Assembly: GCA_947372225.1 (NCBI GenBank)
Contig: CANBSV010000001.1
Location: forward strand, 1 to 64,000
DNA length: 64,000 nucleotides
Origin: Burkholderiales bacterium
Lineage (GTDB): Bacteria; Pseudomonadota; Gammaproteobacteria; Burkholderiales; Burkholderiaceae_C
Direction: 5' to 3'
This document shows positions 37,542 to 49,490 of this stretch, piece by piece. The translations under genes and the position numbers were made by a program. Under the pieces are notes generated by a model, which had not been told where the DNA came from, searched no databases, and was given only the letters and a program-made list of their open reading frames with translations. The stretch's first letter is position 1. The number at the start of each line of letters is the position of its first letter.

Positions 37542-38294
37542 ATGCTGCTGAAACCTTCCTGTGTCGCCGCGAACGATCTGCCGCAAGTCCTGGCCGACAC
37601 CGGCCACGCGGCGCTGGACGCCGCCGCTGTGTGTACGCTGGTCGGTGTCGACGCGGTGGCGCTCGCGGCACTCAAGCCGGCCTGGAACGACTTGCCACCC
37701 GACAATTTCCTTCGCGACGGCGGCCGCTACCGGCGGCGGCGGCATTCGTGCTTCGTGGTGCGCGGCCGGGATGTCGAGCAAGTACCTCACCGTGCGCACT
37801 GGCAACCCGTCGACTACAACGCGTTGCATGGCGGGCTGGATCGAATGTTCGAACCCATGGCCACGGCCGTGACGGCGCAGCCCGCGTGGGCCGGGCTGCT
37901 GCGCGGACTGGCGGGCGTGTGCTCGGCGGTCAAGGGCGAGCAGCCCTGGTACGTCGAGGCGCATCAATTCCGCATCGACACCACCGACGGCATCGGCCGG
38001 CCCACGCCCGAAGGCGCGCATCGCGATGGCGTGGACTTCGTGGTGGTGGCGCTGGTTGATCGCCACGGGGTCAAGGGTGGCGAGACGCGCGTGTTCGACG
38101 CCGAGGGTCCTGCCGGCATCCGCTTCACCATGACCGATTCGTGGACCTTGCTCATGCTCGACGACGAGCGCGTGGTCCATGAGACAACGCCCATCCAGCC
38201 CCTGGCCGCTGACGGCCACCGCGACACACTGGTGCTCACCTTCAGGCGTGGTGGATTCCAGAACCCTCCGCGCCAGGCCTCCGGCGCGGTCTAA
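37542..38294 (+). CDS. 2OG-Fe dioxygenase family protein (2OG-Fe_Oxy_2)
   Basis: A 250-residue protein. Iron ligands are His160 and Asp162 (GAHRDGVDFVVV) and His213 (VVHETTPI), followed by the DTLVLTFRR segment with the oxoglutarate-binding Arg. This is the family of bacterial free-amino-acid hydroxylases, such as isoleucine dioxygenase, though the substrate here is unknown. It overlaps the convergent SDR gene by 4 bases. Confidence 0.85.
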   Translation: MLLKPSCVAANDLPQVLADTGHAALDAAAVCTLVGVDAVALAALKPAWNDLPPDNFLRDGGRYRRRRHSCFVVRGRDVEQVPHRAHWQPVDYNALHGGLDRMFEPMATAVTAQPAWAGLLRGLAGVCSAVKGEQPWYVEAHQFRIDTTDGIGRPTPEGAHRDGVDFVVVALVDRHGVKGGETRVFDAEGPAGIRFTMTDSWTLLMLDDERVVHETTPIQPLAADGHRDTLVLTFRRGGFQNPPRQASGAV

Positions 38295-39064
38295 ACCAGC
38301 CGGATGTCGGCCAGCGGCTCGGCGCCGAAGTCGGGGCGCTGGAGGTACGCCAGGATTCTGGTGGCGGTGGCCTGTGCACTGACGAGTTGACCGTGGCTGT
38401 GCAGCCGCTCGAAGTTTTCGCGGGCCGGAAATCCGCCCGGGTTGGCTGATCGCAGTTGCCGTTGCATGTCGGTGTCGATCACGCCCGGCGCCAGCGAAAC
38501 GATGCGCGCTGCCGCTGGCCCGCCGCTGGCCTCGCGATGCGCTTCGTCGAGCGCCACGGCGCGCGAATAGTGATCCATGCCGGCCTTCACGCCGCAATAC
38601 AGCGCGCTGCCGGCGATGGCGTGCCGTCCCAGGCCGGACGAGATGTTGAGCACGCGGCGATCAGCACGCCACGCGATGCTGGCGCGCAAGAAGCTCGCGG
38701 TGAGCAGCACCGTGGCTTCCAGCCCGACGCGCAGCGCGGACGACAACTCGGCGTTGCTGCAGCCGTCCACCGCTCCCACCGTCGGGATGACGCCGGCGTT
38801 GTTGATCAGCAGCGCTTGATCAAAGCGCTGCGCGTCGAACGCGCGCAGCCAGCGCTCGACCTCGTCGGCCACCGCCAGGCTGTCGCTCAGGTCGCGCGGC
38901 CACTCTTCGAGTTGAACCTGCGCTTGAGCCGCCTGCTGCGCGAGCGCGGGGTGTGTTTGGCGCGACAGGCACAGCATCACGGTGCCCGGCTGCAGCAGTT
39001 GCTCCGCGAGTGCGGCGCCCAGGCCCCGCGAGGCGCCGGTGAGGATGACGAGGCGGTGGTTCAT
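38291..39064 (-). CDS. SDR family oxidoreductase (sepiapterin reductase-like)
   Basis: A 257-residue short-chain dehydrogenase. NAD(P) binding TGASRGLGAAL, the LLINNAGVIP strand, catalytic Ser (LNISSGLG) and the Tyr-x3-Lys (YCGVKAG) are all present. The overall spacing resembles sepiapterin reductase/YueD enzymes. It ends tail-to-tail with the dioxygenase and lies downstream of the pseudouridine synthase gene on the same strand. Confidence 0.88.
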   Translation of the reverse strand: MNHRLVILTGASRGLGAALAEQLLQPGTVMLCLSRQTHPALAQQAAQAQVQLEEWPRDLSDSLAVADEVERWLRAFDAQRFDQALLINNAGVIPTVGAVDGCSNAELSSALRVGLEATVLLTASFLRASIAWRADRRVLNISSGLGRHAIAGSALYCGVKAGMDHYSRAVALDEAHREASGGPAAARIVSLAPGVIDTDMQRQLRSANPGGFPARENFERLHSHGQLVSAQATATRILAYLQRPDFGAEPLADIRLV

Positions 39065-39092
39065 GGCAGGTTGAATTTGTCGATCTGTGGCT

Positions 39093-39764
39093 TCAGAAGG
39101 GCGCTGCGCTGCACAGGCTCAAGGGTGCGCCGGTGAGCGGGTGGTGCAGTTCGAGCCGCGTCGCGTGCAGCATCAGCCGCGGGTGCATCGCGGCCGCATC
39201 GGGCGGCGCGTACAGCGCATCGCCTTCGATCGGGTGCCCGATGGCCTGCAGGTGCACGCGCAACTGGTGCGAACGCCCGGTGACGGGCTGCAGCAAGACC
39301 CGAGTGCTGTCGTTCGTCGTGTCGCGTGACAGCACCCGGTAGCGCGTCAGCGACGGCTTGCCGTGCACGTGATCGACCCTTTGCCGCGGTCGCTGCGGCC
39401 AGTCTGCCGCCAGCGGCAGGTCGATCTCACCGTGGTCTTGTTCGATGAGTCCGCTGACGCGCGCTTCGTAGTGCTTGCTCACTTCGCGCGACTCGAACAG
39501 CCGGCTGAGTGCTCGCTGCATCTCGGCGCCGCGTGCGAGCAGCAGCAAGCCCGAAGTCGCCATGTCCAGGCGATGCACGATCAGCGCATCGGCAAAGGTG
39601 GCCTGCACGCGACGGGCGGCGTTGTCGGCCTTGTCGGGCCCGCGCCCCGGCACCGACAGCAACCCCGCGGGCTTGTCGATGACGACCAGCGTGTCGTCCG
39701 AGTGCACGATCACCAGCGCCCCCGAGGGCGGCGGCTGATGGGGAGGGAGTTCACGCTGGGGCAC
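39093..39764 (-). CDS. RluA family pseudouridine synthase
   Basis: A 223-residue synthase without an S4 domain. The catalytic HRLDMATSGLLLLAR motif holds the Asp; VIDKPAGLLSVPGRG and the GRSHQLRVHLQAIGHPI block complete the RluA fold. It isomerises uridine in rRNA or tRNA. The start is uncertain: GTG at 39764 fits the family best, though no ribosome binding site is clear. It is divergent from the ABC exporter. Confidence 0.88.
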   Translation of the reverse strand: MPQRELPPHQPPPSGALVIVHSDDTLVVIDKPAGLLSVPGRGPDKADNAARRVQATFADALIVHRLDMATSGLLLLARGAEMQRALSRLFESREVSKHYEARVSGLIEQDHGEIDLPLAADWPQRPRQRVDHVHGKPSLTRYRVLSRDTTNDSTRVLLQPVTGRSHQLRVHLQAIGHPIEGDALYAPPDAAAMHPRLMLHATRLELHHPLTGAPLSLCSAAPF

Positions 39765-39796
39765 GCGGCGATGATGGCATCGGCTACGCTCAAGGC

Positions 39797-41650
39797 GTGT
39801 TTGAAGCCTTCGAGAAGTCGCTCGACCCCTATCCCGCCGCACCACCAGCCACGCCGCCACGCGGCCTGTGGCGCTTTGTCTGGTCCTGCACCGGGGGGGC
39901 GCGCGCGCTGATCGCCGCCATGGCGGTGCTGACGTCGTTGATCGGCGTGTTCGAGGCCTACCTGTTCAACCTGCTGGGCGACGTCGTGCAGTGGCTCAGC
40001 CGCGTCGATCCGGCCAGGCTGTGGACCCAGGAAGGCCACCGCCTGTGGCTGCTTGCGGCCGTTTTGCTGGGCAGTCCGCTGGTGGTGGCCTTGCAGACGA
40101 TGGTCAAACACCAGGGCATGGCCGCCAACCTGCCGATGCGGTTGCGCTGGAATTTCCACCGCTTGATGCTCGGTCAGAGCATGCAGTTCTATCAGGACGA
40201 ATTTGCCGGGCGGGTGGCCGCCAAGGTGATGCAGACCGCGCTGGCCGCGCGCGATGTGGTGTTCATCCTGTGCGACATCATGGTGTTCGTGGTGATCTAC
40301 TTCGCCACCATCGTCACCCTGGCAGGCGGCTTCCACGCGTGGCTGCTGCTGCCGTTTCTGGGCTGGCTGGTTTGCTACTCGGCGGCCGTTTGGTATTTCG
40401 TGCCGCGGCTCGGGCGGGTGGCTCGGGCGCAGGCCGATGCCCGCTCTTTGATGACCGGGCGCGTCACCGACGCGTACACCAACATCGCCACGGTCAAGCT
40501 TTTCTCGCATGCCGGTCGCGAGGCCGGTTACGTGCGTTCTGCGATGCAGGAATTCATCGCCACCGTGTACCGCCAGATGCGGCTGTCGAGCGCCTTCGAG
40601 ATCATCAACCACCTGTTGAGCATGCTGCTGATCGTGTGCACTGCCGGCGCGGCGCTCGTGCTGTGGACGCGCGGTGGTCTGGGCATCGGCGCGGTGGCCG
40701 CGGCCACGGCGATGGCATTGCGCCTGAACGGCATCTCGCACTGGGTGATGTGGGAGATGTCGTCGCTGTTCGAGCACATCGGCACGGTGCAAGACGGCAT
40801 GAACACGCTGTCGCGGCCGCGACAGGTGCTCGATGCGCCGGGCGCTGTGCCGTTGCAGGTCAGCCGCGGCGAGGTGCGCTTCGAACAGGTCGGCTTCGCC
40901 TATGGCGGCACCAAGCCCGTGATCGACGGCTTGAGCCTGCACATCCGCGCCGGCGAGAAGATCGGGTTGGTCGGCCGCTCGGGCGCGGGCAAGAGCACGG
41001 TCGTCAACTTGCTGCTGCGCTTTTACGACGTGGAGTCGGGCCGCGTGCTGATCGACGATCAGGACATCGCCCTGGTCACGCAAGACAGCTTGCGCGCGCA
41101 GGTCGGCATGGTCACGCAAGACACCTCGCTGCTGCACCGCTCGGTGCGCGACAACATCCTCTACGGCCGCCCCGACGCCAGCGACGCCGACATGGTGTCA
41201 GCCGCACAGCGCGCGGAGGCGCATGACTTCATCGTCTCGCTCACCGATCCCACCGGGCGCACGGGCTACGACGCGCATGTGGGTGAACGCGGCGTCAAGC
41301 TGAGCGGCGGCCAGCGCCAGCGCGTTGCCATTGCTCGGGTGATGCTCAAGGACGCGCCGATCCTGCTGCTTGATGAGGCCACCAGCGCGCTCGACAGTGA
41401 GGTCGAGTCCGCCATCCAGGCCAGCTTGTACCGGCTGATGGAGGGCAAGACGGTGATCGCCATCGCGCACCGGCTGTCCACCATCGCCGCGATGGACCGC
41501 CTCATCGTCATCGAACACGGTCGCGTCGTCGAAGAGGGCGATCACGCCAGCCTGCTCGCGCAAGGCGGCCTGTATGCGCGGCTGTGGGCGCATCAAAGCG
41601 GCGGCTTTCTGGGGCTCGAGCCCGACGACGCTGCGGCGCCGGCGACCTGA
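39797..41650 (+). CDS. ABC exporter, fused permease-ATPase (MsbA-like)
   Basis: A 617-residue half-transporter. Six membrane helices fill residues 30-330, and the nucleotide-binding domain follows with GRSGAGKSTVVNLLL, LSGGQRQRVAIARVML, ILLLDEATSALDSE and a switch His (IAIAHRLSTI). It pumps a lipid, peptide or drug outward as a homodimer or with a partner not seen here. A GTG start is used; the ribosome site is weak and an internal start is possible. Confidence 0.9.
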   Translation: MFEAFEKSLDPYPAAPPATPPRGLWRFVWSCTGGARALIAAMAVLTSLIGVFEAYLFNLLGDVVQWLSRVDPARLWTQEGHRLWLLAAVLLGSPLVVALQTMVKHQGMAANLPMRLRWNFHRLMLGQSMQFYQDEFAGRVAAKVMQTALAARDVVFILCDIMVFVVIYFATIVTLAGGFHAWLLLPFLGWLVCYSAAVWYFVPRLGRVARAQADARSLMTGRVTDAYTNIATVKLFSHAGREAGYVRSAMQEFIATVYRQMRLSSAFEIINHLLSMLLIVCTAGAALVLWTRGGLGIGAVAAATAMALRLNGISHWVMWEMSSLFEHIGTVQDGMNTLSRPRQVLDAPGAVPLQVSRGEVRFEQVGFAYGGTKPVIDGLSLHIRAGEKIGLVGRSGAGKSTVVNLLLRFYDVESGRVLIDDQDIALVTQDSLRAQVGMVTQDTSLLHRSVRDNILYGRPDASDADMVSAAQRAEAHDFIVSLTDPTGRTGYDAHVGERGVKLSGGQRQRVAIARVMLKDAPILLLDEATSALDSEVESAIQASLYRLMEGKTVIAIAHRLSTIAAMDRLIVIEHGRVVEEGDHASLLAQGGLYARLWAHQSGGFLGLEPDDAAAPAT

Positions 41651-41668
41651 GCCTGGAGGCGGGCGGAA

Positions 41669-42043
41669 TCAGTCGCGGCAGATGTAGGCGGGGCGCCCGT
41701 CGTCAGTGGTGCCGGCCGGTGGCTGTGGCTGCCACATCACCACGGATTCGACCTGGCGGGCGAGCTCGAAGTCCTTGTCGGTGATGCCGCCGGCGTCGTG
41801 GGTGGTCAGTCGCACCGTCACGCTGGCGTACGACACCGCCAGATCCGGGTGGTGCCAGGCCGCCTCAGCGAGGTGGCCGATCGTGTTGACCACCATCAGC
41901 GTGGCGCGCCAGCCGCTGGTCTTGAACACGCGCTCGAGGTGGCCACTCGCGTACCGCCAATGCGGAAGGGACTGGCGCAATGGGTCTGCGAGCTGCGCCT
42001 CGGTGTACACGCCACCGGCGGCGGGGTCTGGTGCTGAGGTCAT
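41669..42043 (-). CDS. phhB: pterin-4a-carbinolamine dehydratase
   Basis: A 124-residue PCD/DCoH protein. The signature HLAEAAWHHPDLAVSYASVTVRL, with its paired His residues, and the LTTHDAGGITDKDFELA segment are present. It recycles the pterin cofactor of aromatic amino acid hydroxylases; no phhA is nearby in the window. The ATG at 42043 lies in a region of good start context. It ends near the convergent ABC exporter. Confidence 0.92.
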   Translation of the reverse strand: MTSAPDPAAGGVYTEAQLADPLRQSLPHWRYASGHLERVFKTSGWRATLMVVNTIGHLAEAAWHHPDLAVSYASVTVRLTTHDAGGITDKDFELARQVESVVMWQPQPPAGTTDDGRPAYICRD

Positions 42044-42155
42044 CGTGGGCTCCTGGTGCGCGACGGTGGGCATGTTCGCACGGCCCTACGCCTTCCCGGG
42101 GTACCTGCGGCGGCTACGATCCCGCGCTGTTGCCAACCCCACGAAAAGCCCGCCG

Positions 42156-43091
42156 ATGGCCTCCAGCCTGCTCGCCCTGATCGACGACATCGCCACCTTG
42201 CTCGACGACGTGGCGGTGCTGACCAAGGTCGCTGCCACCAAGACCGCCGGCGTGGTGGGCGACGACCTGGCACTCAACGCGCAGCAGGTGGCCGGTGTGG
42301 CGGCCGATCGCGAGTTGCCGGTGGTCTGGGCGGTGGCCAAGGGCTCGGCGCTCAACAAGCTGATCCTGGTACCCGCCGCGCTGGGCATCAGCGCGCTGGC
42401 ACCGTGGGCCGTGACGCCGCTGCTCATGGCGGGCGGTCTGTACCTGTGTTTCGAGGGCTTCGAAAAGCTCGCCCACAAGTTCTTGCGCCACGCATCGGAA
42501 GACGAGGCGCACGAGGCCCGCGTGATGCAGGCGCTGGCCGATCCGGCGGTCGATCTGGTGGCCTTCGAGCGCGACAAGATCCAAGGCGCCATCCGCACCG
42601 ATTTCGTCCTCTCGGCTGAAATCATCGCGATCACGCTGGGCACGGTGGCGAACTCGCCGCTGCTGTCGCAGCTGACCGTGATGGCGTCTATCGCCGTGGC
42701 GATGACCGTTGGCGTGTACGGCGTGGTGGCGTGCATCGTGAAGCTCGACGACGTCGGGTTGCACCTGAGCCTGCGCCCGGGCAGCAGCGCATGGGCAGGC
42801 GCGGTGCGCCGCCTCGGATTGGTCATCCTTCGCGCTGCGCCGCACCTGATGCGCACGCTGGCAGTGGTCGGCACGGCGGCGATGTTCCTCGTTGGCGGCG
42901 GCATCCTGACGCACGGCATCCCGGCGCTGCACCACCTGATCGCAAACGTCGCTGCCCGCGCCGGCGGATGGTGGGAGGCGGTGCTGCCCACGCTGCTCGA
43001 CGGTGTGTGCGGCGTGCTGGCGGGCGCCTTGGCGCTGGTGGTGTGGACCGTGGGGCGCAAGCTCTTCGGCCGGCCGGCGGCTGCCGCTTGA
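42156..43091 (+). CDS. DUF808 (YedI-type) membrane protein
   Basis: A 311-residue membrane protein of the DUF808 group, recognised from SLLALIDDIATLLDDVAVLTK at the start and GDDLALNAQQVAGVAADREL, followed by about six membrane helices and the loop EGFEKLAHK. It has no known function; E. coli YedI is a relative. It lies 40 bases upstream of dusC. Confidence 0.9.
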   Translation: MASSLLALIDDIATLLDDVAVLTKVAATKTAGVVGDDLALNAQQVAGVAADRELPVVWAVAKGSALNKLILVPAALGISALAPWAVTPLLMAGGLYLCFEGFEKLAHKFLRHASEDEAHEARVMQALADPAVDLVAFERDKIQGAIRTDFVLSAEIIAITLGTVANSPLLSQLTVMASIAVAMTVGVYGVVACIVKLDDVGLHLSLRPGSSAWAGAVRRLGLVILRAAPHLMRTLAVVGTAAMFLVGGGILTHGIPALHHLIANVAARAGGWWEAVLPTLLDGVCGVLAGALALVVWTVGRKLFGRPAAAA

Positions 43092-43131
43092 GTCGCGCCC
43101 CGGCGCCGGCCACGCGCAGGCGCGCTGCGCC

Positions 43132-44130
43132 ATGACGTTGCTGCTCGCGCCCATGGAGGGCATGCTCGATCACACGCTGCGCGACATCCTCACCCGGGTG
43201 GGTGGCATCGACCGGTGCGTGTCGGAGTTCATCCGCGTGTCCGGCACCCTGCTGCCCGAGCGGGCGTTCCTGCGCATCGTGCCCGAGCTGCGCCACGGCG
43301 GGCGCACCCGATCGGGGGTGCCGGTGCGCGCGCAGCTGCTGGGTTCCGATCCGGTGTGTCTGGCCGAAAACGCGGCGCGGCTGGCGACGCTCGGGCCGCA
43401 CGGCATTGACCTGAACTTCGGCTGCCCCGCCAAGGTCGTCAACCGCCATGGCGGTGGCGCCGCGCTGCTCGACGATCCCGGGCGGGTGGCGGCCATCGTG
43501 TCTGCGGTGCGCCGCGCCGTGCCGCGCGAGATGCCGGTGTCGGCCAAGATGCGCCTGGGCAACGAGAGCGACGCACGGGCGGTGGAATGCGCGCTGGCGA
43601 TCGCCGGCGCCGGCGCCGACGAACTGGTGGTGCACGCGCGTACCAAGGCGCAGGCCTACCGCCCGCCGGCCTACTGGGAGCGCGTGGCCGATGTGCGTGC
43701 CGCGGTCAATATCCCGGTGGTGGCCAACGGCGAGATCTGGAACGTGGCCGACGCGCTGCGCTGCCGCGAGCTCTCAGGCTGTCACGCGCTCATGCTCGGG
43801 CGCGGCATGGTCAGCGACCCGGGGCTGGCGCTGGCCATCGTGGCGGCGAGCCGCACGCAGCCTGCGCTTGTGTCGGCCGAAGGCGGGGCGTGTGCGGTCA
43901 AGGTGCCCACGTCCATCGGCTGGGCCGACTTGCACCCGCTGGTCGCCGCGTTCTGGGACCTGGTGCAAGCGCGTGGCGATCTGGCCGAGCGTCACCGCCC
44001 GGGCCGGCTCAAGCAGTGGCTCAACCAGCTGCGCCGCTGCCACCCGCAGGCCGAAGCGCTTTACGGCGAGCTGCGCGTCATCAGCGACCCGAAGCGCATC
44101 ACCGAACACCTGGCGGATGCGGGCCGCTGA
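43132..44130 (+). CDS. dusC: tRNA-dihydrouridine(16) synthase DusC
   Basis: A 332-residue Dus enzyme. LLLAPMEGMLDHTLRDILTR opens the flavin-binding barrel; the catalytic Cys is in NFGCPAKVVNRHGGG; VHARTKAQAY and GRGMVSDPGLA follow. The N-terminus and length fit the DusC subgroup, which reduces uridine 16 in the tRNA D-loop. It ends 9 bases from the convergent Tim44-like gene. Confidence 0.92.
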   Translation: MTLLLAPMEGMLDHTLRDILTRVGGIDRCVSEFIRVSGTLLPERAFLRIVPELRHGGRTRSGVPVRAQLLGSDPVCLAENAARLATLGPHGIDLNFGCPAKVVNRHGGGAALLDDPGRVAAIVSAVRRAVPREMPVSAKMRLGNESDARAVECALAIAGAGADELVVHARTKAQAYRPPAYWERVADVRAAVNIPVVANGEIWNVADALRCRELSGCHALMLGRGMVSDPGLALAIVAASRTQPALVSAEGGACAVKVPTSIGWADLHPLVAAFWDLVQARGDLAERHRPGRLKQWLNQLRRCHPQAEALYGELRVISDPKRITEHLADAGR

Positions 44131-44139
44131 CTCAGCGAC

Positions 44140-45042
44140 TCAATGCGTTTGCTGAATCCCGGCGATCGCCCATTCCCGGCTGCCATCGCGTGGCTTGACG
44201 AGGTGCCAGACTTCGTTGAAAGGCTCGGCGTTTGCGCCAGCCGCTTCGCTGATCAGCCCGTGGAATCGCACGCTGACGATCTGCCGCTCGGCTTCATCCG
44301 AGAAGTCGACCACCTCGGCGTCGACCCGCACCACATCGGTTTGCTGCGCGGCGCCTGAGCGGTCCTGCAGATCAAGCTTGATGGCCGCAAACATCTCGGG
44401 CGTGGTGAACTGGCGCAGGTCGTTCAGGTCGGCGCTGTCGTTGGCCGCTTGCAGCCGGATGAAGATCATCTTGGCGATGCGCTCGAAGCCCGGCTGATCG
44501 AAGCCCACCGGCACCAGTGGCGATGCGCTGAACGCTGCCGGCGCGGGCATTGCGGCTGCTTCCACAGGAGCCGATCCGGTGCTGCCCGGCGACCATGACG
44601 GCCCGGCCCCTGCAAACTGGACACCGTTGGCGCCCGCCATTTGGCGCGGCGCTGACGAGCCGCTCATGCGGCCCATCACGAAGCGGATCGCCATGAAGGC
44701 CAGCAGCCCCAGCAGCACCATGGTGATCAGGCTGCCGAACTCGCCGCCCATGCCGAAGTGGCTCATCAACGCGGCCAGACCAAGCCCGGCGGCCAACCCT
44801 GCCAGCGGACCCATCCACGAGCGGCGTGGCGCCGCCGGCGCCACGCCGGGGGCCGTTGGAGCGGGTGCGGGCGCGGCCTGAGCGGGCCGCGCCGGTGCGG
44901 CGTCGGGCGTGCTGCGCGGCGGCAGGCTGCGCTGCATGCCTGATGAGCCACCGCCACCGAGGCGTTTGGCCTCGACCGGCGCGGGGGCCACGGTAAAGGC
45001 AGCGGTGAGCGTCAAGGCCAAGGCCAGGATCCAGCGATTCAT
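44140..45042 (-). CDS. Tim44-like domain protein, membrane-associated
   Basis: A 300-residue protein with a signal peptide or first helix (MNRWILALALTLTAAFTVAP), a Ser/Pro/Ala-rich linker, one or two Gly/Ala-rich membrane helices (GPLAGLAAGLGLAALMSHFG and ITMVLLGLLAFMAIRF), and a Tim44-like domain at 180-300 (FDQPGFERIAKMIFIRLQAA ... FNEVWHLVKP). Bacterial Tim44-domain proteins are poorly understood and are thought to bind membranes. It lies 70 bases upstream of glnS on the same strand. Confidence 0.88.
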   Translation of the reverse strand: MNRWILALALTLTAAFTVAPAPVEAKRLGGGGSSGMQRSLPPRSTPDAAPARPAQAAPAPAPTAPGVAPAAPRRSWMGPLAGLAAGLGLAALMSHFGMGGEFGSLITMVLLGLLAFMAIRFVMGRMSGSSAPRQMAGANGVQFAGAGPSWSPGSTGSAPVEAAAMPAPAAFSASPLVPVGFDQPGFERIAKMIFIRLQAANDSADLNDLRQFTTPEMFAAIKLDLQDRSGAAQQTDVVRVDAEVVDFSDEAERQIVSVRFHGLISEAAGANAEPFNEVWHLVKPRDGSREWAIAGIQQTH

Positions 45043-45112
45043 GCAAGCGTCCTTCAGTGATCGATATCGAGATCACTCGTAACTGGGGCCGGGCCCGACC
45101 GAATCAAGCGAA

Positions 45113-46960
<1,848 letters not shown>

Positions 46961-47056
46961 GGGGCGGGCGCTGTTGGGCGCGGTGCAGGAAAGGCGTGAT
47001 CGGCCTCGGGTTGGCGTGGGGTGATTATCCCCCCCGGCCTGCGCCGGAACACCTGC

Positions 47057-48625
47057 TCAGCGCCGCCTCGAGCCGCCACCCAGAATGCTGCCCAGCACGC
47101 CGCGGATGATCTCTCTGCCGACTGCCGAGCCCATGGTGCGCACGGCCGAACGCGCCATCGACTGCGCCAGGCCGTCGTGACGGCCGCCGCGCGGTCCGGT
47201 GCTGCCGAACAGGATGTCGCCGATGCCCCCCATCAGGCCGCCGCCGTCATCCGCCGAGGGTGCGGCTGACGGTGCGCTCTGGCGCGCTGCGGTCGGACTG
47301 CTGCTCGCTGATTCGTCCGGGGCGCTGGCGCTGCGGCCCTTGAGTTTTTCGTAGGCGGATTCGCGGTCGATGTGTTTTTCGTAGACGCCGGCGACCAGTG
47401 AGTTGTCGATCAACGCCTGGCGCTGCGCCGGCGTGATCGGTCCGATCTGGCTGCCAGGCGGCACCACGAACACCCGCTCGGTCACGCTCGGGCGGCCCTT
47501 GGCGTCGAGAAAGCTCACCAGGGCTTCGCCCACGGCGAGTTCGGTGATCGCGGTTTCGATGTCCAGCCCCGGCTTCGCGCGCATGGTGCTGGCGGCGGCC
47601 TTGACCGCTTTCTGGTCGCGAGGAGTGAACGCGCGCAGCGCGTGCTGAACCCGGTTGCCGAGCTGCGCGAGCACGCTGTCGGGGATGTCGAGCGGGTTTT
47701 GCGTCACGAAGTACACGCCCACGCCCTTGCTGCGCACCAGTCGAACCACGAGCTCAATGCGCTCGACCAGCGCGGCGGGTGCTTCCTTGAACAGCAGGTG
47801 CGCTTCGTCGAAGAAGAACACCAGCTTGGGCTGATCGAGATCACCCACTTCGGGCAACTGCTCGAACAGCTCGGACAGCATCCACAGCAAGAAGGTGGAA
47901 TACAGCCGCGGGCTGTTCATCAACTGGTCGGCTGCCAGGATGTTGATGACACCCTTGCCCGACTCGGTCTGCATGAAGTCAGCGATGTTGAGCATGGGCT
48001 CGCCGAAGAACTGGTTGCCGCCTTGTTCCTCGATCTGCAGCAGGCCGCGCTGGATGGCTCCGATGCTGGCCGCGCTCACGTTGCCGTACTCGGTGGTGAA
48101 GTCGCTGGCGTTGTCGCCCACGTGCTGCAGCATGGCGCGCAGGTCCTTCAGGTCGAGCAGCAAGAGGCCGTTGTCGTCCGCGATCTTGAACACCAGACTG
48201 AGCACGCCTTGTTGCGTCTCGTTGAGTGCCAGCATGCGCGCGAGCATCAGCGGGCCCATGTCGCTCACGGTGGCGCGCACCGGATGTCCCTGAGCTGGTT
48301 TTCCGCTCTTGGGATCGCCCGCATACACGTCCCACAGCATGGCCGGGCAGGCCACCGCCTGCGGCTCATCGAGCCCGCGCTCCTTGAGCACCGCGGCGAG
48401 CTTGTCGCTCACGCGTCCGGTCTGCGTGATGCCGGTCAGGTCGCCCTTCACGTCGGCCATGAACACGGGCACGCCGATGCGGCTGAAGTTCTCGGCCAGT
48501 GTTTGCAGCGTGATCGTCTTGCCCGTGCCGGTCGCCCCGGTGATCAACCCGTGGCGGTTGGCCAGCTCGGGCAGCAAGTGGCATTCGGTGTCGCTGTGCT
48601 TGGCAACCAGGATGGGCTCGGCCAT
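47057..48625 (-). CDS. HerA-like ATPase of the DUF853/YjgR type
   Basis: A 522-residue P-loop ATPase of the HerA/FtsK superfamily. Walker A is at 30-37 (GATGTGKT), Walker B-like [13 protein letters not shown] near 250, followed by [13 protein letters not shown]. The C-terminus has a Ser/Ala-rich linker and a Gly-rich tail ([12 protein letters not shown]). YjgR relatives have no assigned role. GGAG sits nine bases before the ATG at 48625. It is divergent from yebC. Confidence 0.88.
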   Translation of the reverse strand: MAEPILVAKHSDTECHLLPELANRHGLITGATGTGKTITLQTLAENFSRIGVPVFMADVKGDLTGITQTGRVSDKLAAVLKERGLDEPQAVACPAMLWDVYAGDPKSGKPAQGHPVRATVSDMGPLMLARMLALNETQQGVLSLVFKIADDNGLLLLDLKDLRAMLQHVGDNASDFTTEYGNVSAASIGAIQRGLLQIEEQGGNQFFGEPMLNIADFMQTESGKGVINILAADQLMNSPRLYSTFLLWMLSELFEQLPEVGDLDQPKLVFFFDEAHLLFKEAPAALVERIELVVRLVRSKGVGVYFVTQNPLDIPDSVLAQLGNRVQHALRAFTPRDQKAVKAAASTMRAKPGLDIETAITELAVGEALVSFLDAKGRPSVTERVFVVPPGSQIGPITPAQRQALIDNSLVAGVYEKHIDRESAYEKLKGRSASAPDESASSSPTAARQSAPSAAPSADDGGGLMGGIGDILFGSTGPRGGRHDGLAQSMARSAVRTMGSAVGREIIRGVLGSILGGGSRRR

Positions 48626-48764
48626 GGGGGGCTCCAGAAAACGAGGGGGCGGGGGCGGGCTCAGACGCAGCCCGGTTGGCGCAGGGCGGCCCGTAAAATT
48701 CCAGTCTATCCAACAAACAAGGCAGGCTGCGCCATCGCATCGCCTGAGCAGGAGGCGCCATTCC

Positions 48765-49490
48765 ATGGCCGGACATTCCAAGTGGGCCAACATCCAGCAC
48801 CGCAAGGGTCGCCAGGACGAAAAGCGCGGCAAGATCTGGACGCGCGTGATCCGTGAAATCACCGTGGCTGCACGCCTGGGCGGCGCCGATCTGGCGCTCA
48901 ACCCACGCTTGCGCCTGGCCGTTGACAAGGCCAAGGCCGCCAACATGCCGGCCGACACGGTCAAGAAGAACATCGACAAGGCCACCGGCAACCTCGAAGG
49001 TGTCCAGTACGAAGAAATCCGCTACGAGGGCTACGGCATCGGCGGCGCTGCGGTGATCCTCGACACCATGACCGACAACCGCGTGCGCACCGTGGCCGAA
49101 GTGCGCCACGTGTTCAGCAAGTACGGCGGCAACCTGGGCACCGAAGGTTCGGTGTCGTTCCAGTTCAAGCACTGCGGGCAGCTGATCCTGGCGCCAGGTA
49201 CCAGCGAAGACCAGGTGATGGAAGTTGCCCTGGAAGCCGGTGCCGATGATGTGATCACCGACGACGATGGCGCGGTCGAGGTCATCACCGCCCCGTCGGC
49301 CTTCGAGGCCGTCAAGGCTGCGCTCGAAGCCGCCGGCCTGACGCCCGAGGTGGCCGAGGTCACGATGCGACCCGAAAACACCGTCGAGCTGTCCGGCGAA
49401 GAAGGCCAGCGCATGCAAAAACTGCTCGACATGATCGAAGACCTCGACGACGTGCAGGCGGTGTTCCACAACGCCGAGATTTCGCCATGA
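48765..49490 (+). CDS. yebC: YebC/PmpR family protein
   Basis: A 241-residue YebC. It opens [20 protein letters not shown], the family signature, and has [17 protein letters not shown] and [16 protein letters not shown] blocks. Long called a transcription regulator, the family has recently been linked to relief of ribosome stalling. AGGAGG precedes the ATG. It overlaps purD by 4 bases (ATGA), the first coupling in the conserved block. Confidence 0.95.
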   Translation: MAGHSKWANIQHRKGRQDEKRGKIWTRVIREITVAARLGGADLALNPRLRLAVDKAKAANMPADTVKKNIDKATGNLEGVQYEEIRYEGYGIGGAAVILDTMTDNRVRTVAEVRHVFSKYGGNLGTEGSVSFQFKHCGQLILAPGTSEDQVMEVALEAGADDVITDDDGAVEVITAPSAFEAVKAALEAAGLTPEVAEVTMRPENTVELSGEEGQRMQKLLDMIEDLDDVQAVFHNAEISP